Positions 55,590-64,000 of a stretch of DNA of 64,000 nucleotides are shown piece by piece. Made by a program: the position numbers and the translations under genes. Source of the DNA: Perilla frutescens (Eukaryota > Streptophyta > Magnoliopsida > Lamiales > Lamiaceae); assembly GCA_026008535.1 (NCBI GenBank), contig BRKX01000003.1:23054001-23118000 (forward strand), written 5' to 3'. Numbering within the stretch: the stretch's first letter is position 1; every line of letters begins with the position of its first letter. The notes below the pieces were generated by a model. It was not told the DNA's origin and made no database searches. It saw only the letters and a list, made by a program, of their open reading frames with translations.

Positions 55590-55649
55590 ATCTTCCCCTT
55601 TCGCATTTATGGGAGACAATAATCACTAAGTTTGTTTTGGCGATTTATG
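55545..55649. repeat. 26-bp perfect inverted repeat at a duplicated LTR edge
   Basis: Arms 55545-55570 and 55624-55649 are exact inverse copies (CATAAATCGCCAAAAC...), separated by 53 bases. Each side is followed by GGCACTAACAATCT, the inverse of an LTR start plus PPT end, so the PPT/LTR junction is present twice (near 55589 and 55659). Confidence 0.85.
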
Positions 55650-55659
55650 GCACTAACAA

Positions 55660-56317
55660 TCTCCCACTAAATTTATGGACAAAAATCTATTAATAACATT
55701 AGATTATTGTTATATAATTTAATTTTAAAACTTAATTTAAAACTCAATTTCAAAATAACGTAAAGATGACTATTTATGTGACATGATGAATACATGATAT
55801 ATCTTATCTAAATTACTATGGACAAAAATTGAATAATAATACATTATGAATTATAATCGAAGTAAATTCTGTATTAATGTTATTTATTATAAGTTTAAAA
55901 TTTAACATTTCATAATTTAAAATCTCATTTTAAAATAACTTAAAGACGATTAGTTATCTCACGATAAATAAATTACTAGAAAAAAATCGAGTAGTAATAT
56001 ATAATGAATCATAATTGAACTAAATACTATATATATATATATATATATATATTAATTTTAAAATTTAATAGTTTATAATTTTAAATCTCATTTTAAAATA
56101 AATTAGGACAATTTATTTATGTAAAATGTTAGTATTTTGCCCGTGCGATGCATGTAGTATCATATTTTAACTTTTTATAATATTGTGTAATTCAATATGA
56201 ATAATGATATACAATGACACAATATATAATTACTAAAATATTTGTGTTTGGATAAAACAATATTACAAAGAAATATAAAACTTAAAAAGACACAAATTTT
56301 GGAGTATTTATATTTTT
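55660..56317. repeat. AT-rich region with degenerate ~180-bp tandem repeat
   Basis: CTCA(A/T)TTTCAAAATAAC.TAAAGA.GA and diverged versions recur near 55743, 55922 and 56087. A (TA)n tract lies at 56031-56051. Non-coding. TTTTGCCCGTGCGATGCATG at 56134-56153 is a motif seen in many plant repeats; I cannot assign it. Confidence 0.5.
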
Positions 56318-56402
56318 TTAGTTAGGAGAAAGAGAGTGGTGGATCTTGAACCCGAGATCACTCCCTTTTACATTACGTACCTCCACCATTTGAGTGCCCC
56401 AA
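56318..56402 (-). mobile_element. SINE-like fragment
   Basis: The minus strand reads GGGGCACTCAAATGGTGGAG, then GATCTCGGGTTCAAGATCCA about 35 bases later (box A- and box B-like spacing), then a short A-rich tail. No TSD found, so it may be a truncated or old SINE. Confidence 0.55.
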
Positions 56403-56750
56403 ATGAGACTTGAAATATTTATGTCTATGAAATTCTTTATTGATTTACAAATGAAATCATCATTGTTAAATTCTAAATATTATGCCAAATATTTATAATA
56501 TTTTTAGACAAAAATCATAGTTTTTGGATCAATCTACTTTTAAATTTATTTGATTGAATCATTGTACTTTTATTTTAGTGAAAATAAAGTCATTTTGTAA
56601 CCTACTATTTCTATCTAGGTTACTCAAACTCGTAGTTGAGAGTGAAAAGTTAATATAATGCAAAATAGAATCTTCAAGCAATGCAAGTTTGGGATTTGTT
56701 TTTTAAAATATATTTTTATGTCTATAGATATAACACTACATTTACATGAA
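56403..56750. other. AT-rich intergenic
   Basis: Nothing recognisable. Confidence 0.6.
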
Positions 56751-56755
56751 TTAAT

Positions 56756-59446
56756 TGTTGGGGTTTTTTCGAATTGAACCACCGCAGGATCTAATTGGAT
56801 GTTCATTAATCCTAATGTCATCACTACAAAAAAATCGCGTTTTAGCGACGGATTTTTCCGTCGTTAAACATCAAAAATCCGTCGTTAAATCAATTTAACG
56901 ACGAATTAACGACAGATCCAATCCGTCGTTAAACCTCTCGTCGTAAAATCATTTTAACGACAAATTTAACGACGGAAAAATGTTAACGACGAAATTTATC
57001 CGTCGCTAAGTTATTGCCGAATTCGGTCGTGAAAAATAAAAAAATATTAAAATTAACGACGGATTTTTTCCGTCGTTAAAAAAAAAAAAAAAAAAAAAAA
57101 ACCAACTGAGCTGCTGAGCCAGGGCATGAGCCACAACTCAAGCCGAGCCGTGGAGCCTAAATTAATTCAGGCGAAATCTGTGCTCCAGCTGATTCAAACA
57201 CGGGCCAATGGCCCTATGCCCTAAGGCTCTAACCAAGCAGGCTAGAAGGTATTTACATTAAAATATACAACTAGTATATATATATACACACAAAACCTAT
57301 TTTCATTGATTTTTTATTTCCAAATTAAATAATTATATAATATAAAGTCCTAAAAATTATTAAAATAAAAAATTATAAAAAAGTCATAAATTAGTAATTT
57401 AAATATAACAAAAGATATAATATATTAAAAATAATAAAAAAATAAAGATAATAAAATAAAATAAATAAAAATCTTAAAAAAAATTCATATTCATAATTGA
57501 CAAATAAAAAAATATTAAAAAATAATATAAAATATTAAAAAATTAAAAAATAATATAAAATATTAATAAAATTAAAAAATAATATAAAACATTAAAAAAA
57601 ACAAAATAAATCTGAAAAATAAAATAAATAAAAAATCAAAATTTTAAAAAAATTAATTTCAAATTCGTAAATTAAGTATTAATTGGGAAATTAAAAATTA
57701 AAAAAAATAAAAATTAAAAAAAATTAAAAAAAATGGAAAAAAAAAATTAATGACGGAATTATTCCGTCGCTAGTCCGTCGTTAAATTTAAAAAAATGTTA
57801 AAAAAAATTAAAAATTAAAAAAATTAATTTCTAACGACGGATTTTTCCGTCTTTAACGTAGCGACGAAAATTCCATCGTTAGTCCGTCGTTATATTAAAA
57901 AAATAAAATTAAAAATATTAAATTCAATTTTTAACGATGGATTTTTTCTGTCGTTACGTTAAAGACGGAAAAATCCGTCGTTAAACGTCTCATTCACAAT
58001 CCATCGTTAATTTGTCGTTAATCTAGCGACGGATTTTATTCCGTCGTAAAATCACGTTTTTTTTGTAGTGCATGTATATCATAATTTTATGTATCTCATA
58101 ATTTTATGTATCTCATATGTTTTAATTAACCGAGTTTAATTAACATGCATAGCCGGTTTCCAATTCTACTAAAACGGAAACATATAATACCGAAAAATGA
58201 CTTACAAATTAAACGACGGGTTGAGGACAAGATTAAAGGTCTAATCTTGTTGTTGTATGAATGATAATATGCGCCCCTTAATGCTATTCCACTCCTTGAT
58301 CTTCTGTTGTATTCTCGGACTGTATCTAGATTCAGAGTGAGTTGAAATCTACTAGATCGCTATGAAATCTTTGGAGATCAAGAGAACATGAGAGGGCTGA
58401 TATTTTTTTTGATATAAATTTCGTGCCTCCACCCTCTTATTTCTAAGGGATGGACGAACTTTAGTGTCCTAGTTGGATTAGACTTCTATCTCTATCTCTT
58501 GTTTCTATCTCCAATCCAATTCAGTCTCTTTTTGGGCTACAACAGGGATCTAGAAGAATATTAAATTGGCCCATTAATTTATTTAATATCCAATATCCAA
58601 TAAACTTAGGATATAATTAAATAAATTAAGTATTATTTTTATTCCACTAAAGAAATAATACTGACCTACCAATTTAATACATATTTCTGAATATGCTTTC
58701 TCCTTTAGTTCAGCCATTCCCCGTGTTTAAGATATAATGTCCATTAATTAATTATGTAAGCTTCTGACAGCTATAATTAATTAATATCTTATCCTTGAGT
58801 AGTACCACACAAGCTTTACTTATGTACGGAATAAATTCCACCTGCAGGGTTTCAATATGAACTTGTGTTTCCTCAAGAGGACACCATAAACCTAGCGCAC
58901 CTGGACACGGTGCCCCTACATATTGCACGACCCATCATAAGTGTAAGTGTTACAACCCAAGATATCGAGATTATTGATTCTATGAAAGAATCTCACCCTT
59001 TGATTAATCAAAGCTGCAAACACTACACGTATATGTCCGCCAACATATAGAGGTTAAGAACCCGAACTCTGTGGATTCTCATTCTCTCATTTAATCAGAA
59101 TAGAGAATAGAATCCTAAGTAGATCCTCATCAATACACTTTCCCGTGTATTAGAATAATCAGTTAGTCAAGACAAACTAACTATCAGATTATTTTACGGT
59201 GTACCGATAGCAAGTTTAGTGTCATCTAGACCGTGAGCCTTTTAATACATGACAAGGTACCGATGATATCATATAATCGTATGTTTACCCATACCATATC
59301 ATCTACAATGTAAGTATAGTGAACATGCATGTAAATATAACAATTTAAATGCAAACAGTGACTGCAATAGTATTCATTCTATATAATCATAAAACATCAT
59401 CAATAATGTATACAAAAGACAAGTCTTCTAGTATACAAAACCAACA
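56756..59446 (-). mobile_element. Solo LTR of copia family A, split by a CACTA element
   Basis: It starts TGTTGGGGTTTTTTCGAATT and ends GTATACAAAACCAACA, flanked by the 5-bp TSD TTAAT (56751-56755 and 59447-59451). Removing the 1249-base CACTA and its 3-base duplicate leaves 1439 bases, the family length (1428 and 1431 elsewhere). The frame at 58865-59050 is chance. Confidence 0.93.
56822..58070. mobile_element. Non-autonomous CACTA element
   Basis: Ends CACTACAAAAAAATCGCGTT and, inverse, CACTACAAAAAAAACGTGAT, with a 3-bp TSD CAT (56819-56821 and 58071-58073). Both ends carry many copies of the motif TCCGTCGTTAAA / TTTAACGACGGA (about 56835-57080 and 57745-58055), the subterminal repeats expected to bind the transposase. 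The interior (about 57090-57740) is poly-A/AT-rich with a short GC-richer piece at 57090-57250. It has no transposase gene, so it needs one in trans. Confidence 0.95.
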
Positions 59447-59451
59447 TTAAT

Positions 59452-60661
59452 ATGCCAAACTATTTTTTTATTAAATTATGTTCATAAGAACTATAACATT
59501 AACATGTGTTTATATGTTTAAGCTCAATTGAGTATTGTTGGTGTTTCAATATTGCAATATATGAAATTTCAAGTAAATAATACTTTCATAAATAAACAAC
59601 ATCAATAAAAAAAAATAAGAATATGTATAATTCAATGTCTAAAAGAGGTTTGTCATCAATATCTTCTTTGAAATATACATATTTTGTACATCTATTATTA
59701 AAACATGAAAAATTTGACAAAATATCTGAAGATTACATAAGCATACTGTATTACTTTGTCGATAATCAATAGCACTTAAAATGAAACTTCAATTATCTTC
59801 GATCAATTACATGCGGTTATATTTGATGATCTTAGTTAGCTTACTTATGGTTGTAATTGTTATTATACCTCTTCAGCCCCTCTAATTGATTTCAAATGAC
59901 TGTCTCCATCTTTCCTCGCGCGCGCGCACACACACATATATAAATTAATTTATTATATGTGTAATTCCTAAATTGCAACGATAATATTATAATGAATATT
60001 ATAAGAGGAAGTTTTTCAGAATACTTAACGTTGTAAGGAATGAAGTATAATTAGAAATTTTTGAATGATTAAAATTGTTAGATATGTTTATTAGAGAGAC
60101 TACATCTAAAGTAATTTGATAGCTACATGAAAAATAAATATATAATTTTGGGGGGTTTGTGCATTGAAATAAAATTTAGGAAAAAGGTGAAACAACCTAA
60201 TATTTATCTTGAGGAGCACATTACCGTTTAATATTTTTTTAGGAAAATGTCACCTCAGTATTTACCTGAAGGTGCAAATCTCCCTCCCTACCCAAAAAAT
60301 ATTTTTTGGGGAAAAATATTTATTTTTTTTTCATTTTTTTTTCTAGTTTTTCCTTATCCGTTAAAAATTAATGACCTCCACAAAAAATAGTGTGGTCAAC
60401 ATGTGACACTCATATCAATTTTGAAAGATGAAATAGAAATTTTATGTGTATCTAAGTTTAGTGTACTTGGATCGAAAACTATGAAATAGGAAAATAATAA
60501 ATAAACTCAATGGATCCAGAAGAATCAAATAGGAAAATTCCTAAATATTAGATATCAAACCAAATAATTACATGAAACAATTTGAAAAAGTAAATTATAT
60601 GAATATTAGAATAAAGAGAATTACCATATAAAATTTTAGCTCGAGTGAGTAGTAATAATTT
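59452..60661. other. AT-rich intergenic
   Basis: Contains a compound (CG)n(CA)n(TA)n microsatellite at about 59918-59942. No coding signal. Confidence 0.6.
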
Positions 60662-60666
60662 GAGCA

Positions 60667-61891
60667 TGTTAGTGTTGTATTTTGCATTAAGTTTTTTTTA
60701 TTAAGTGCTATATTTTGCACTTGCAGTAGTATTTGATTATCATTAGTCTTTATGGCATTAATCAACACTAAAGTATTTGGTTTTTCTAAGTACACACGCT
60801 GCTTTGGACAACATTCACAAAGATGTATTGGAACATGATCTGAACTTCAATGAAGACAGATCAATCATGAAGATAGGATTCAGTTGAAGATGAAGACAGT
60901 TGTGCATCAAGACACAAACTGAGATTGTTTAACACCCTGAGTACTACCAGGTAGCTTGAGTGATAACCAGAAGTTAGTTTGTGAACATACAAGATATTCC
61001 GTTATGCTACCTGAAAAGGAAGGTTCAAAATCAACAATGTTCATGGCAAAGTTCGTAAATGTTTGGATGAACATCTTTTGTCTAAATTATTCTTCCAAGA
61101 TCATTGAAGTTGTTCGAAGTCTACCAACCATGAAGAGATTCAAGATCGTTCTAGAAGATGCCTTAAATAGCTTGAAAAGCACGTGATTGAAGATAAGACA
61201 CAAGTCTAAAGATTGAAGAAGACTAACAAGGCTGTTTACGGATCAAGGGTTTGTTAATTAAGGAAATTTTCCTTATTAGACATCAGATAGGACTATGACT
61301 TTTGTTTCCTTGTTAAAGCTATACTTTGTCTTATAAATAGCCTATGATCAGAACTTGTTAGGAAAACTGAAACAGACCAAAAGATCTGAAGTAAAGAGAT
61401 TATTCAAGAGCTCTATATTGTTTAAAGAGCCACATTAGTTTCAGTCAAGAGTTTAGGCTAGAGTTTAGTGTTCTAGTCATCGTGTAGTGAAATACTTTTC
61501 ATACACCGTCAAAGATTTCTCCGGAGAGAATACATGTGGGAACTAGATAGAGAGAGTCTAGGTTGTGAGGGAATCTCACGATTCAATTCATCGAAAGAGG
61601 GTGTACAAGTAGAATGGGTATCGAGTGACGGGAAGTTAGCTGCATGTAATCTCCCAAGTAAACATTGCATTGGAGTACTGAATTATATTCCACAAATCTA
61701 ACAAGTCCCTCTAACATAGATCGATTGATCAAATAAGACTACTAACTCATTGTGTGCTTTACTTTTTGTAGTTTACATTAAGTTCATAATAACGTTTTTG
61801 CACATTATTGTGAACTTTATCTATCAACGTTCAAGTACTTTTGTGTGAACGTTTGCATAACAGATACTTCATACAAGTGTGTATAATTTCA
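60667..61891 (+). mobile_element. Solo LTR of copia family D'
   Basis: 1225 bases from TGTTAGTGTTGTATTTTGC to GTATAATTTCA, homologous (inverse) to the solo LTR at 14321-15635. Flanking pentamers are GAGCA (60662-60666) and GAGTA (61892-61896), a TSD with one transition. No PBS or PPT adjoins it. The palindrome GTTCATAATAACG...CATTATTGTGAAC near 61780-61815 corresponds to the one at 14397-14430. Confidence 0.85.
60956..61186 (+). other. Open frame inside D' LTR (counterpart of 15015-15296)
   Basis: A 76-codon frame (opening at a TTG) containing STMFMAKFVNVWMNIFCLNY and SSKIIEVVRSL, collinear with the frame in the other D' LTR and ending at the same TGA. Differences include many amino-acid changes, so purifying selection is not obvious. 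Not called as a gene. Confidence 0.3.
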
Positions 61892-61896
61892 GAGTA

Positions 61897-62801
61897 GCTG
61901 CCTCAGACTAAAGGGTGCAAGTTATATGTTAGCCTCTTAAAATAGAAAAACAATTTGTTAGAAAAATAATGCATCATATATAACAAATAAAATATTCAAA
62001 TAAATGTTCTTTAATTGGCGTCTCAAACATATGCATCCACCAACTTTGCAAGACGACCATTTATCATTAATTCTCGCTCATCAAAAGTTCTTTCGATCTT
62101 GCCTATAATATATATATTAAAATAAAATATGTTAATAAGCATCAATAGTGGAATAAAATGAAATACAATTGTATCAATTTTTAAAAAATATATTTATCAA
62201 ATGCCATGATTTCATCCAATTGTGTGGGGTTCATTAGCATAATGCAACAACGAAAATCAAACATAGAAAAGTCAGTTCATCACGATTATGGACCATTCTG
62301 GTATCAGATGAAGAATAGAAATTAAACACACATGGTATTGTTTTGTAGCGCATCATATTGTTTTTCACTTAGAAATACAAAAATATATACAATTCACCTT
62401 CTTTGAAGTCCGTATTTATGTGTTGAAGGTATTTTTTGTGAATTCTCCCATAGATCTAGTCGCCTTGGCGATCATTAAAAACTAACCCATAAGCTGAATT
62501 ATTCGACTTGAATCTTCCATATCCGGGTTGTTCATATGCACAAATAACCCGCAGCTTCAAAATCTAATATGCCCTAGAAAGGGCCCGTCTCTTGAATGTC
62601 TATAGATAAAAAAAATACGCTGTGATTTATACTTCAAATCTATGTAATATATATATATGTAATATACTTGTGTTTGAAGGAAGACTTTTAATTATTGAAA
62701 AGATAAATTGTTTTATTAGAAATCATAAAACTAAATTGATCGGATTATTGTATACATAGGTGATTGACTCTAATTAGTCTAATACAACATTATATGGAAA
62801 T
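61897..62801. other. AT-rich intergenic
   Basis: No coding frame or repeat boundary recognised apart from short (TA)n runs near 62108-62117 and 62648-62657. Confidence 0.6.
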
Positions 62802-62806
62802 GTCTA

Positions 62807-63933
62807 TGATAGAGTAAATGTGATTAACACAGGAAATGCGAACTATATATTAAAAAGAACTCTTCAAACTAAGGCCTATGGTAGAAATATCGTCCCAAAT
62901 CTCTACGGTAGAAAATACCATCCCAAATCCCAAGTTCTCTCCCCTCTTGCTCCAGATAATAACACCTATAAATAATACTTGCAAACCCTTGCATAAATGA
63001 GTGAGATCCAAACGAAAGTAAATAATCAAAACTAATTTAAATAACTAGAATGTAAATAAAAGATAATGATCGCTGCTCTCTATTAACTGCTCCCCCGGTG
63101 GAAACAGCCTTGTCGTCAAGGCTAAAGTCAAGAGATTAGTCCAACGAAAAGTAGCAATGTAGTTCTCTAGAGTCCCTACCTATTTTGTAGCGTCCAACGT
63201 CTCGTAACCATTAATTGTTGAGCTCTCCCCAAAATGAAGCAGGAGCTTGCAGGTAAAACTAGCCGAAGTCAACATCAGGCAGCGGCATAATAAGAGTTGT
63301 ACCCAAGACATGGCTGGGCCCAACATGGCAATGAAAGAGAGCTTCAAGTGCTACTCTAATGGTGTTTCATGAATGAGAAAATATTGATCGGCACGTGCGA
63401 GCCATCCTAGGGCATCAATATCGTCAAAACTAGGAGATCCATCTTCTGAAGAACCTGAAGATGAGCGGTCATATATGTCCTAGATTCAGGGCTTTATTGA
63501 AGCTTGGTGTGCTCAAAAGTTCTGTAGAGTAGCAGAAAGTTCTTCAACCACCTTCTCTAATCTTTCCAGGTGTTGTTCGGTGCTCAGACGTTGTTCGATG
63601 CTCTGGGTATTCACCATTGTCAGTAGGTCGGACCAATTTGATAGAGTAAAGGTGATTACCACAGGAAATACGAACTACATATTAAAAAGAACTCTTCAAA
63701 CTGAGGCCTACGGTAGAAATACCGTCTCAAATCTCTACGGTAGAAAATACCGTCCCAAATTCCAAGTTCTCTCCTCTCTTGCTCCAGATAATAACACCTA
63801 TAAATAATACTTGCAAACCCTAACTCTAATGCCCATGCATAAGTGGGTCAGACACAAACAAAAGTAAATAATCAAAACTAATTTAAATACAATTAGAATA
63901 TAAAGTAAAGATAATTATCGCTGGTCTCTATCA
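62807..63933 (-). mobile_element. Compact gag-only LTR retrotransposon (TR-GAG-like)
   Basis: Two direct repeats, 62807-63085 (279 bp) and 63639-63933 (295 bp), start TGATAGAGTAAA on the plus strand and end CTCTATTA/CTCTATCA. The exact TSD GTCTA (62802-62806 and 63934-63938) flanks the whole. The minus strand carries a gag remnant in the 553-base interior. A purine-rich CCGGGGGAGCAGT abuts one LTR as the PPT, and AATTGGTCCGACC follows the other where a PBS belongs. There is no room for protease, RT or integrase, so it must have moved with enzymes from a relative. The left copy is about 16 bases shorter. Confidence 0.85.
63250..63618 (-). pseudogene. Ty3/gypsy-type gag in the compact element
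   Basis: From ATG at 63618 one frame runs about 120 codons with only four stops and no frameshift. MVNTQSIEQRLSTEQHLERL and EKVVEELSATLQNF form a likely coiled coil; after stops come SSSGSSEDGSPSFDDIDALG, WLARADQYFLIHETPLE and HLKLSFIAMLGPAMSWVQLL. The W..RA.Q.F......P...KL....I.M.G.A..W pattern is the start of the gypsy retrotransposon gag domain. The rest of capsid and any zinc knuckle are absent or unrecognisable. Confidence 0.75.
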
Positions 63934-63938
63934 GTCTA

Positions 63939-64000
63939 ACACACACACATATATATATACACCATAAGTAATAGTGCACCACAATATTACGGTGATATCT
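63939..64000. other. (AC)n(TA)n tract and window edge
   Basis: A short ACACAC/TATATA tract, then unassigned sequence to the end of the window. Confidence 0.7.

Overview
The window reads as repeat-rich, AT-rich nuclear DNA of a flowering plant, probably a eudicot. The reasons are plant-type Ty1/copia and Ty3/gypsy (chromodomain) LTR retrotransposons primed by initiator Met-tRNA, a CACTA element, a Stowaway-like MITE, tRNA-derived SINEs and FAR1/FHY3-type (MULE) transposase remnants. I find no intact host gene, no rRNA or functional tRNA gene, no bacterial-style operon and no CRISPR. Every recognisable coding stretch is a decayed transposon gene. The species cannot be fixed from sequence alone.

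Layout. 1-8.4 kb: gene-poor AT-rich DNA holding a SINE with a long target-site duplication (TSD), a second degenerate SINE, a ~2 kb hAT-like element with CTCGA-rich arms and a 377-bp MITE with an 8-bp TSD. 8.4-10.6 kb: a copia solo LTR (TSD TTATA) and a LINE RNase H remnant. 11.4-21.7 kb: four elements that abut (TA)n tracts (E0-E3), two of them carrying pieces of a FAR1-like transposase, and a solo LTR of a second copia family (TSD CAATT). 21.7-23.6 kb: a SINE, a fragment resembling an RNase H1 N-terminal domain, and a CACTA end.

23.6-49.8 kb is one nested structure. A Del/Tekay-like gypsy element (LTRs about 3.3 kb; gag, RT, RNase H, integrase and chromodomain all broken) has its 3' LTR split by a copia element (33797-48033, TSD GCAAA). 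The copia is itself interrupted by two more Del-type LTRs, one reversed at its 5' end and one in its integrase. The gypsy 5' LTR contains the same copia/Del junction, followed by a deletion, so the two LTRs share a secondary insertion. 49.8-55.7 kb: pieces of a third Del-type LTR family and of a copia family with PBS, LTR and gag on the minus strand.

55.7-64 kb: AT-rich DNA, a copia solo LTR (TSD TTAAT) carrying a complete 1249-bp CACTA element (TSD CAT), a further copia solo LTR (TSD GAGCA/GAGTA), and a compact 1127-bp gag-only LTR retrotransposon (TSD GTCTA) near the right edge.

The elements do not act as a pathway. What the window records is transposon history: insertion into insertion, solo-LTR formation, deletion at microhomologies, and decay mostly through changes of the TGG/CAG/CAA-to-stop kind.
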